This document shows positions 27,101 through 37,910 of a stretch of 64,000 bases of DNA, piece by piece. Under the pieces are notes generated by a model, which searched no databases, was not told where the DNA came from, and saw nothing but the letters and a program-made list of their open reading frames with translations. This DNA is from Lethocerus indicus. Its lineage: Eukaryota; Arthropoda; Insecta; Hemiptera; Belostomatidae. Where the stretch lies: positions 24,687,872-24,751,871 of the forward strand of contig JACDQD010000004.1 in assembly GCA_019843655.1 (NCBI GenBank). Direction: 5' to 3'. Within the stretch, counting starts at the first letter, position 1. The number at the start of each line of letters is the position of its first letter. The position numbers and the translations under genes are program-made.

Positions 27101-29384
27101 CAAGGTTTTATTGTACAACAGAGCGTTTATCCCGTACGCATCAATCCTTCAGTATCTTAAAAATTCATTAATAATTCCAATTATAGTGTAATACGCATTA
27201 CGTGTAATAGGTTGATATAAAAGGTAGATTCAGGATACAATTTCAACTCTTCAGACGTTTAAAATAAACTATTCTAGGGGTATAGAACTAATAATTAGAA
27301 CATTTATATTCATTGAAAGTGATATTTATAGTAAAAAAAATAAATCATTACGTTTAAATACATGCCTCAGTAAGGTCCATCTGTACTCCCGTATTTGAAA
27401 ATGAGTACGCGGAGAGGTACAATTGTTTACAAATGCGGTTAAAAATCCCGACACAATGTTTCGCAGGCCGTGCCCTCGTCATTTTCCATTTCTTTTTTGT
27501 TCGAGCAAATCGCGGGACAATCCCGTATTATCTAGATACCGAAAGCGATCCGGTGCGGTGTTTGTGCGCACGGGCAAATACGGTGGAGGAAAAGAGGGCC
27601 GACATTCCGGGCGATAAGGAGGACGCATCCCGCCTCCCGCCGCTCTCATCGGCGTACGGCACAATGTACGAGAGAGAAAGAGACGGAGATAGCACCGGCG
27701 AGAGAGTTAAACAGAGACAGGGCGATTGTGTGCCGGGTCGGTAGAGAACCCTTGCTTATCTCTCAGTAGATTATTCTGTTTGTCCCGGGGAATTATAAAC
27801 TGGTGTCGAGGGTGGCAACAGTTGTCCAGCTTTCACCAGGGGCCACTCAGACACCGTGTACCATACCCTTTTCATACCTCAGTAACACAACCATTCCCAC
27901 TGAGCCCGTTAAAATATTACTCAGAAGAATCGGAACGGTATGAACTAAGACTCGGCGATTTAAATCGTTCATTTATTTATAAGCGAAAATCTGACAAGAG
28001 AATTAAACTAATAATTCCTGAGGGATTTCAGAAAAACTATATAAATGTAAAGAAATCATACAGACATTATCAACTGAAGTATATTTATTTTCATACACTT
28101 AGTAGGCAATAAAAATGCCGGTAACATTCGGAATAATGTAGGAAACTGAAAATGTCCTTATAGGAAAAATAAGAATGTAATAGTGGACCATTGTTTGAGC
28201 ATTTTGTTCTCGTGCAAAAATAAAGCGGTGAACTTGGACACAAAACTGCTTTACAGGACCCAACTGTAATGACCCTCCCCATTCGTGGGACACAGAGCGA
28301 AAAAGATAAACAAGACATTCTGGAGGCCGGTAACGGACTCTGTTAAAACCTAACAGAACGACCTTTTTCGGTTTCTTTATGATCTCAGCCCGGACTCTCA
28401 CTTATTCGCCACATGTGGATACGGTTGAAACTGAGAGTTTCTGTTCCACTGTATATTAGTGATAATCAGATATTTCGTTAACTGGAATACATACTAATAG
28501 TCTGGAACCATTAATCTATTAAACGTATTTGCGCGTAAAATAATAATATTACGAATGGGCCAATCGTAAAATATCCAAAATTAATGGCTAATACCATTTT
28601 AAAAAACATATAACGTGTATATTTAATTTAAAAAGTTTGTTGTCAGAGGGATATCGTCACAGGCAAACAATTGTCCGGGGGTGGCAAATCAGAAATTAAA
28701 AGGAGCGAGGACAATGGAAATATTCAGTCTTTTAATTATTTTTTGCGCAGTACGCCAAAACGCATTACGCAATCATTGCCAGTTTCTCCCTGAACTCATT
28801 GTGAAAACAACCCCGAGGCAAGGAAGAAACAACTCGAAACTTTCCCCCCTCCATCGAAATAAAGTGAACCGCCCCACAGACCTCCTAAGATATTGAAATC
28901 GGCACTTCCGAATGTCATTAAAAATTCGGAGAGAGGAAGGCGGCGGGGAGCCCTAAGCACTCATTAAAATTTAGAATTACGATTAGCTCAGGCCAAAATT
29001 CGACAGCTTACTTTTTAATTTACCACAAATTTTCCTTTAAGAATTCCTGAATTATATCAATTATAATAAACCATCACAGGTGTTACGTCTGTGTTATTCG
29101 ATTTAGAATTTCAACACTAAACGTTTTAAAGGTCCACAAATACCGTTATTAAAGTAATTAAGTGCCGAGGAATTTTTTTACTAAAATTTCGTTGTTTTAT
29201 AAATATATCGTTTTCGTTACCGATAGAATGATTACTGTAGCATTTTTCCTTAATTCAGGTTCTCAGCGGAGCGTAAATGTGCCAATCAACGTTCTATAGA
29301 AGCAAATGTTCCGCCTAGCACGGTCACGGCATATATAACCTGTCTTACAGGTTTAGTAATGCCGCCTTTATCCTGTCTCTGTAT
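20897..29384. other. Gene-free stretch
   Basis: No supportable gene is present. The longest frames are 157 codons on the minus strand at 22,164-22,637 and 142 codons on the plus strand at 24,732-25,160. They show no domain, no phase-matched splice partners and composition-driven translations. GC-richer CpG-containing islands lie at about 22,300-22,580, 23,600-24,020, 24,770-25,170, 26,750-27,030 and 27,460-27,740. The C-rich tract at 25,045-25,095 is a simple-sequence feature. Confidence 0.5.
21077..21120. repeat. AT dinucleotide microsatellite
   Basis: About 22 uninterrupted AT units. This is a simple sequence repeat, likely polymorphic in length. Confidence 0.95.
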
Positions 29385-29760
29385 CACACAAGATAATGCA
29401 CGTAATGACGGCGCTAATACTAAACCCCGCAAGACACATGAAATATGAGGGTTAGTATCAGTAACGCCGTGGCACTGTCAGGCAGACTCTTAACCTACGC
29501 CGTTTAAGAAAGAATCCTTAAAAGCCTGGTAATGAAAGGAAAAATAGTAGACCCCCGGATGTTCCCTAAAATAATCCTAACAACTTGAAGTTAAGCCAAA
29601 AAAAGCGGAAACAAAAAATAACCCAGCTAGATAGAAACCGATAGCGAATCCCGTTACTCTGGCACTCGGAAAAATACCGCAGTAATATAAGAAGTATATT
29701 CAGTTTATAAGTATTTTATATAGTGATTAGTTTAATATACAATCGTTATATTGTAATCGG
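29385..29760. mobile_element. Foldback (MITE-like) repeat, copy B
   Basis: This is related to copy A at 14.0 kb. GACGGCGCTAATACTAAACCCC at 29,407-29,428 and GGGTTAGTATCAGTAACGCCGTGGC at 29,449-29,473 correspond to the two left arms of copy A in the same order and spacing. Upstream similarity (taatgcacgtaatgacgg) and the AT-rich tail with ttttatatagtg at about 29,714-29,725 are also shared. The right arms of the palindrome are missing or eroded, so this is a partial or diverged copy. Confidence 0.6.
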
Positions 29761-32479
29761 CAGGCGCAAAATACTTTTCATTAATATGTTTATACACTGC
29801 GAAAAATATTAAAACTATCACATTGAATAATAAGAATGAATGTGAAATACAACGTCGACAATCATTACTTCGACCGTATGACAAGAACCTTTTCCCAAAA
29901 CCGATAATAAACTTTCCGATGACAGTTTGGGCTATTCTAAAATGATATTGAAGTAAACGGTGTAAACAGGAGTGGTACCGAAACCGACCCAGTCACTAAA
30001 CGGTTGTAATTGGTCGGAGCCCGAGAGCGAGCTAGGCCGATGATTTAAGGGTCCCTACCCCTCCTGCGGCTTTGCTAATTAATTTCCCTTTTAAAGCCGG
30101 GGGTAAACCTCCCTCGACGGTTGGGAACCGCAAAGCAAATCTGATAGGACTCGCCGGCGGTCTACCCGGCGACATACACGATATCCATAACTTAGGGTAA
30201 ATATACAACGTGGCCGGAGTTGTATACACGACTCCCACGGTGAAACTTAATTATACTCCCCAATTAACGGACTGTAGACTTCAGCGGTCTGTAATGACAA
30301 CGACGAATCCATATTGGAAAAAAGAGATGTCTCCTCCGGCAAGCGTCGATATTTCATAAAGTCTTGTGATTTGTTCGAATGAAGACATAATTGTTTAACT
30401 TTTTAGATATTTTTGGTTAGTCATAATTATTATAAAAAATTAAGATCAACCTTTCCCGAATGTATTATATTTGACGCAAGCACATTTACAAACATTAACG
30501 AATCATGGGACCACAGCAGATATTTATACTAATAATTTAACTAAATTCCTTACTAAATATTAATAATAATAAAATAAAAACTGAAATCCTTACTTTTATT
30601 AGTCCAGAAATTATTAATAAAATTGGAAAATTAGTGGGTTTTCACGGTTATTACCGTTTGAACCATTTTACATTTGATCCAAACCTCCCTGTTCCATCAA
30701 GGGAAACCATTCAAAATCCCTAAATTACAATTCCAGTCATTTAAATAATGTATGTTAAGTGAATTCCGGGGAAAAAATAACTTAATCACACTTGGACCCT
30801 CTAAAATATTTCCGATGTCCGAGAGCATTCGGAATGAGCGTTGGAACCGTAACGGCTTGAACCGAGTGCTTAGTCATTTGGCAAAGTAAACGGCCATGTT
30901 TAATTCACTAAGTTTTCTTTCAAGTCAAGTCGCTAGTTTCTATGTGACTGACTGAACAAAATAGTGAGCGTTACGGGAATGCAGAGAAAAGCGTATAACT
31001 TACCGGGAGATTTTCAATAACGTTATATTTTTTTTTATAATAGCGTAAGACACTTTCTCTACCGGATTCGTCTCTTTGAAATAATTCATTACGTAGCCCT
31101 CATATCTTTGAAGCCGTAGAACCAAAAAAAAGTATTGACGAATCGAACCAGAGTGACGGCCAATCGCAGCGTAAAACTCATTTAGGGGGTGGGTCCTTTC
31201 ATGAAATGTTTGCTCCCCCTGGGGCTTTTGTCCACCCAAATTTTACGACTGTTAATTGCCTTCATCCCTCTCATAGCGGCCTCCGCCACTCATACTTTTC
31301 CCCCCTTCAAACGCCAGGATAATTTTCAAAAAAGCGGCCTCCCTTAATTGATTTCCCGTGGTGTTTAATACCGGACCGGAAGAAAAGAGGGAAAACGCCA
31401 ATATTTTTAATTCATAGGGGTCATTACGGCACCCGCTGGCGTCCCATATTTTATTACTTATATAATCAATTAGCATAGAGTGTGAATTATAGAATTTAAA
31501 AATGTTGGCCGCCCGACATTATTGAACCGGTTATATAATCAACCCTTTATCTTAATAACCGCTTACATTTTCTTTACATAATAACCATACACCGAAGGAA
31601 CAAGTGTACCGCATTTCGAGCCACATTTTTTCAGTTTATAACCAAAAGGCGATGTAATGATCCGAATTGTCTGTAGTCTATCGCCGGTTGAGCGGAGTGC
31701 CGGGAAAGCAATAAGGTGAAATTCAGCGGTCCCTGACAGCGCCAGGCGGGGGATACCGGTCGTGTCATTGTTATGTAAAAACCGAGACCCTTCACATTTT
31801 CGGACGGCCAATTTTTCGTTTAATAATAAAACGGCCCTCGTATAACGGGCGCGGTTCCGTGAAACACAATTAACGGGAATTTACTTTTTTCACCGTTCTC
31901 TACAGCATTCGTCGCAAAACGGAGAGGACAACTTAATTAGGAGCGGAACCAGAAGGTTCAACAGTCGAATAGAGAACTCACACTGCCCGAAGCGGAGTTT
32001 TAAGATCTGATTAAATAATCAAGACATATGAATAAATGAAAGGTGCACATTTTCGCATTGCTGGAATGAAAAATTAATATTGATAGTTTCCTAAACTCAA
32101 GGAAGGGCCATAGAGAAAGCCTTCCATATTTCATTATACGAACAGTTTCAGAAATATCTCCTTTCTATTGAGAACATTCTAATATTACACTTGTTGAACT
32201 AAATTATTTTGCATGTTTATTTTCATTCATTTTTTTAATATAAGCTTCTTTTAAGGGTACAATAAAAATAAACTTCTGAAATGTAAAATGTAATTTTTTA
32301 CCAATTAATAAGTCCCTTAGGACACAGTCACTGGAATATAATACACAGTTGTTATAAATTATGGTGGGGAATAATGACCGGTTTAAATGTACAATAATAC
32401 ACGCCGGTTACGTGTATTTTACACTAAAATGACGCAACCGAATTCTGTTTACTCTGGAATCATAACGAATGTGAAGAGT

Positions 32480-32690
32480 TGGAGCCGTGTTGGGCCCCAT
32501 TCCGGCCCAATCTGGCCGGTGGCTCCAGTTTTACTCGGATTTATGCATGCTCCAGAAATGAAGATTTGGTCCGATGATCGGCGCTACACATTCGCCAAAT
32601 GAGCCAATTCGCTCAATATGGGCGAATTTGTGCAAATTCAGGAGCGCTCCCGTATGAATATTCAAACGGGATCGGAGCACAATAGGTTGG
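32480..32690. other. Cluster of stem-loop palindromes
   Basis: Two nested arms lie at 32,480-32,527: TGGAGCC pairs with GGCTCCA, and inside it TTGGGCC (32,490-32,496) pairs exactly with GGCCCAA (32,504-32,510). A second foldback at 32,590-32,627 pairs ATTCGCCAAATGAGC with GCTCAATATGGGCGAAT around a 6-nt loop. The 10-bp palindrome GGAGCGCTCC begins near 32,641 and is followed by ACGGGATCGGAGC near 32,667, which can pair with its right half. Three such structures within about 200 bp suggest a structured RNA or a dense set of palindromic protein sites. Function is unknown. Confidence 0.45.
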
Positions 32691-34199
32691 TCCGGGGGAT
32701 TAAATATTAACATTAATTAACAACTTTGACGCCGAACTGATTGTGTATTTATGACTCCGGTCTCGTTACTGTATTTCGATTGAGTATCGTTTGGGACGCG
32801 TTGCCGAATTGTGGGCTCTATCCGACCCTAAAAATGTACTCCCTCCATCCATATTCATGACGGTAGCATTAATATGAATAGAGAATTAACATTATAAAAT
32901 ATGCTTTCAAAAATATCGGCTTAAATTATGTATAGGAAATAATTTGTAGTCACTTTTAGTGCAATAAATCCCAGATGGAAAAATCCTTCCATTCAGTCTT
33001 TCGCTCGCTTCTCAAATAAGTGACGCTATTGCACTATTGAAAAGGAACTGTCAAACCGATTTTGAATTTATGCCATTACACTGATATGCTACGTATTTCA
33101 TCTTTAAAGAGCGGTTGGTTGCAGTCTGGATCACCTGATGGGAATCATGTAAATGGACGTTCCATTTTCAATAATTCAGATACGAGTTTCGAGTATTATA
33201 TTTTCAAATATAACTGAAAGGTCACGTGATCTAGATGTGCCTGATAAATAGAAGAAATAATAAATAAAATACAAACCATCGATGACGTAATGAAATCGTA
33301 CATAACATGAAAAATAATGGTGATATTTTGAGCAAGCCAATGCAATAATGTCCACCAGGCAATCGAAAACTGTCTATTCCGTATCTAACCAGAGTCAGTT
33401 AACCGGATCACAAATTGCATTCCTTTTTTTATAGGTAATTTTGTAGCTTCGATAGAAAAACCTGAAAGGGAGAAAACGAACATCCGAAGGTCCGGCAAAA
33501 AACTTGTCCACTTTTTATTTTAATCGTGTCCCCTTTTTATTGGAACAATGGGCACCTTGTCAATACGATTCGAGTAATCCCAGCCGGATGAACGGGTCCT
33601 CCCCCATCCGCAGGACGTTGGCCGTGTAGATTTTCAGCCGTTCAACTGAAGATCCTTTCGATTCCATCTTTTGTTCCATCCGAATTGGTCCAGTATTGTT
33701 GTCTAACCTACCGACTGATTCCTTCAATTGGACAGTCTCGAGAAATGCTTCGCTAGGAAATTGCTTTTTATTCGGCTATGGATTTAGCCATAAGTCCCCT
33801 ACCACAAATTGCAATTAAGTTTAAGGGAAAATTGTGTGGAACAACGTTTAAATTGCATTTCATAGTTATCATAGATCATTAATCAATTGTATGCTGAAAC
33901 ACGTATAAGCAAGATGAAAATAGAAACAGATAGTTTTGAATTTCGTTTATCAACCAAAATATTTAAATATATATGTGGTAAATGTACACATTATATAGTA
34001 TTTGTATAATTAAACAAATCGTTATATAAATATCTAATTAAGGACTTAAACTATACAGTCCTTTCCATACATTCCTGAAATGTTCCTCTCAGGCTTAATA
34101 ACTGTATAATTTTACACGTTTTCCCAGAATCAGTACTTCCTTTCATTTTGCAAATAAAAAGGGTCCGCAGATGTTGTCAGCCTTTAAAATCAACGCTGG

Positions 34200-34550
34200 C
34201 CTCACAGGGGCCCAGACCTTCCATTGCCAATTTGTGTACGCCCACAAGGGGTGTCAGGTCCGTGCAGATACTTTGCGGCCACCGATAGCACGGTCCCCGC
34301 TCAAATAAGCAATGGGCTACACACAGAGAGCAAACACGCTACACACCCGAGCTGCACAGACGACAACCCACGCCCCTCCACACAGGTCACAGGTATTACA
34401 CGAGGCCCTCTCAAATACCATAACAGCCTCGCCGCAGTATAAATATGAAACAAAACTATAACCAAAAACTAAGCAAATGTAAAAAGATAAACAACCAACC
34501 ACGTACAAAAAGGGATTAAACGAACACTACAACATACAAAATTGTGTAGG
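34200..34550. other. AC-rich anomalous block
   Basis: The plus strand is strikingly rich in A and C (ACACA, CCCACG, ACAACC words) and poor in T, unlike the flanks. A 72-codon plus-strand frame (34,224-34,442) and a 63-codon minus-strand frame (34,317-34,508) overlap here and neither is recognisable. A decayed transposable-element segment, such as a retrotransposon 5' region, would explain the composition, but I see no diagnostic motif. Confidence 0.3.
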
Positions 34551-35649
34551 CCAAGTCTAATTAAGCTCTCAGGTTGGGTCTTTGAAGCAGAATTTAAATG
34601 AGATAGTCCAGTATGGTTTCAAAGACTTTATTTTAGTTGTTAAAGACCGGTAATGACGAAAATGCACAACATTTTGAACACTAAAACAACTATTACTTTA
34701 GTTTAGACCACTACTATATTTGAACTGCTCTCGTCGAAAGCTTTAATACTGAACTGAAATGAGTCAAATGCGGCGGCGCACCCAGAGATATTTCATCATT
34801 TCCCGGGGACGACGGGAGCGTTGTGCGGATGATGTATTTGCACAGTAGGCAAATTGGACTCCGTGCTGTTTACGAATACGCTAACGCGATTACAGCGTAG
34901 CGGCCCGTAGTTTTAACGATATAACGATTTTAATTGCGTCCTATTTTTCCTCGGCCGGTTGGGCGAAAGTGGCACCGTTTCACTACGCGGGTAGACTTAG
35001 ATGTAGCCCTACGTCAAAACCATTCAAACAATAATGCGGCCACGTAAAATATTATATAAAAAATGTAGATGTATTTTTCGCAGTATAGCTGTTTCCAGTA
35101 AATTCCTCGTACAGAAAAATTACGAATAAATGAAAGCGGAGTACCTAGAAGAGAGGAAATTGGACCGATCCACATAAACGGGAAAACATTTAGATTCGGT
35201 AAACAGGGACGTGAAATGTCGGCCGGGATTATAAGAAGGGTTCGCTCGCAATTTCCACTAAAGGGTAATTTTGAAAATAAACGGTCGTTTACGGATTATT
35301 GGTTTTTTAGAAGGAGCCGGTTCCATGACATCGGTACTGGAAAAATACGGCCAGAAATAAGGCGCTTCCCCCACTCGACACAAGCCTCAACTGCCCTCGC
35401 GCATGCGAACCAATTAAAATAAACAGTTTCAAAATTGGATCTCGGAGGTAATGTAAACATTGAATCGTCTCAGATTTCCCCTGCGGTTGAATCTCCGATT
35501 TCTCTTCACAATACCGCCGAAGGAAATAATTCCATTACTCAATTAGAAATTTCCCAGAATTGTTTCTGCACGTACGTTATTACGTCATATACAACACTGC
35601 GGGAAACACCTCAGAGCGAATATAGCCAATACTATAGGTTTTTTTTCTA

Positions 35650-36100
35650 CTCTAAATAGGCTGCGGGTTCAATTGGTCGGTATACGAGAATCGCGTTTTC
35701 AGGAAACGGTGGAGTGTCCCACACAACTTTGTGAAAAGAGTACCGCCCCGCCCCGCCCCCGCGTCCACTGCCATCACCAGACAGATGTCATTTTTTGCAT
35801 CGCTCGTCCGTAGGAAGTGCCGGACCGAAAACGGCGAAAAAGGCGGTCGCCGGCCGCAACTTTCACCATTCGTTTTAGCGGACGTCCAACTTTTTGGGGC
35901 CGACACCAAAATTCGCTGGGAACGGGGAGACGAGAGACGGCGGAGAGGAGAAGGATGAGGATTATTATATCGGTGGCAGGAGGGGGTGGCGTCTCCGATA
36001 AAGTTTCACACGTAGGGGGAGGATTAGCCGGCACGCCTGGCCGAAAAACTGGGGAGGAATGCGAATGAAGTGGGGAGCATGATAAAGGGAGATGAATGTA
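35650..36100. promoter_or_regulatory. CpG-rich block with tandem GC boxes
   Basis: Tandem CCGCCC words lie at about 35,743-35,762, followed by a CpG-rich region on to about 36,060. Overlapping frames on both strands (85 and 130 codons minus; 75 and 83 codons plus) are typical of stop-poor GC-rich DNA rather than genes. It is a candidate unmethylated regulatory island. Confidence 0.25.
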
Positions 36101-37639
36101 GGCAGATATGAAGCGGAAACGGGAAAATGGGGAACTCTTGATCTTCTTCCCTAATCTTATTTGCATCTTGGTAATACAGACCCAGCAAGTTTTGGCCTTG
36201 ACAATAATACTTTATTAGTGCCAAACACCAGCGATATATTGACGCGCCGAATACCGATATTTTTATCGCGATCCTTTGACAACATATGTAAGTGCAATAA
36301 TTCAGCATAAAGTTATTGAATGTAGTCATCATTATAAACATATAGTCATCCATAAGAATAATGACTCCCAATTTTTTTGCGCTGAAAACGGGTAGTTGAT
36401 ATTTTTGGACAGCCACCTGTCACTCTTGGAAATCTAAGTTACACGAGGAATGAAAGGCCTCACACGCTGAATGGACACGGAGAATGAACTGAGAAGATGA
36501 AACCGAAACAGGCAACAATTGGGAGAGACAATGACAGCAGGGGCATGGGGGTAGGCCGCGGAAGTGGTTAGGAAGCGGAGGAAGGCATGATAGATGGGAG
36601 GCCTAGGCGGTTAGGTGGAATGTTTCGGGCCACTTTTTATTTCAATAAAGGGGCGAGGCCGCGACGCCCGGAGGGAGAACACCGCGTTTAATTATTAAAC
36701 CAAATCACCGGCCGTTTATCAGGCCCAAGTCCGCCCATTCCTCATATTTTACCAACTCGTAAAGCGAGCTCCTCCTCACATTCCCTCCCCCCAGTGCAAC
36801 AGTTTTCCCACAAAAGCTCTTTATTGCTTAAGACACAGGAGAAATTTCTTCAACTTTATCACGTCCCGGGATAATGGATGATTATATGGACGTGAATTAT
36901 AATAGATTTCATCAATTTTTTTGGATAGGCCCTAAAGTATATATTAAGTGTAAAAAACTATTAAATTAATATTAAATAAAAGCTACACATGAAATCGTGT
37001 GAAAAAGTATTATAAATGTAATAGGATAAACAATTAAGATTAAAAAAATATAGATATAATAAAATATATTTTATATATTTTGTGGGTTCTTATTTGTCGT
37101 TAGTAGCACTCATTTAATATAGTGAGGGAGGTATAGACTGAAGCAGTTCAGCGTCTGGAGGCATTTTATAAATTCCGTTAGGACATTTGAAAATCTGACT
37201 TTCTTCATGTTTTATTCCCTTGAGTTAACTCCACTGAAACTTTGACAATAGCGGACCTAATACCGGCGGCCAGTTGCGAATAATAGCGCCGGCATTTTAC
37301 ACTGTCCGCGGTCCCAATATTAGCTGTGGAAATATAACAACCAGCTAACATGCGAGGGCCCTGGTCGCGTGTACAGGTGAATTTCGTAACTCGGATTAAT
37401 GACAGTTACACTCGAATCAGAAGTCGAGAGTAAGCAAGACGAAGATGTATTTGAGCATATACAGGTTCCAGAAGAAGAAATTATGTGACTAATAATTGTT
37501 TCCGCAATTAATACAGTACATACATTATTGTTTATTTATTTTTATTTTATACTACAAGTAATACAATGGTAAAGAAGAAATCCAATTTATAACCGTTGAC
37601 CTGTCGTCTAACCCTGATATAATATAGAACTTTATGAAG

Positions 37640-37715
37640 TTGATATTATATATACAATATTTCAATAGGCTATAATATATCAATATAGATATATACAATA
37701 TTTCAATAAGTTTCA
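37640..37715. repeat. Local direct repeat
   Basis: The word tatatacaatatttcaata occurs twice within about 70 bp, near 37,648-37,667 and 37,690-37,708. It is an AT-rich local duplication just upstream of the foldback repeat relative at 37.77 kb. Confidence 0.6.
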
Positions 37716-37770
37716 GTGAATTATTCTGTACAATACAACGTGTTGAGTAAAAATAAAATCGTAAGCCAAG

Positions 37771-37910
37771 GTACGGCGCCTAATGCAATACAGCATTACT
37801 CCGTGTATTGCGGGTTAGTATTAAAGGCTCCATTCGTAACGGCCTGAGATATTATTTAATTCGATATTTATTTATAAGTTCTATTAAATAAAATAAAGTT
37901 TATAATTTGG
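37771..37910. mobile_element. Foldback (MITE-like) repeat, diverged copy C
   Basis: GTACGGCGCCTAATGCAATA at 37,771-37,790 and GGGTTAGTATTA at about 37,812-37,823, followed by a degenerate GTAACGGCC, match the order of the left arms of copies A and B. An AT-rich tail with ttataagttctattaa follows. It is more diverged than copy B. Confidence 0.4.

Larger units (their letters stand above)
29761..37770. other. Gene-free stretch with structured blocks
   Basis: No supportable gene is present. It includes an exon-like open frame at 33,560-33,752 (minus), a stem-loop cluster at 32,480-32,690, an AC-rich block at 34,200-34,550 and a CpG-rich block at 35,650-36,100, all described separately. Remaining open frames are short and unrecognisable. 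Confidence 0.5.

Noticed and set aside
31120..31240. tRNA B-box-like word (GGTTCGATTC) on the minus strand
   Set aside because: No A box at the right distance and the flanking bases do not form a T stem.
36024..36416. 130-codon minus-strand open frame rich in hydrophobic and Cys residues
   Set aside because: No signal-peptide or transmembrane pattern that holds together, no splice context, AT-rich random-like codons.
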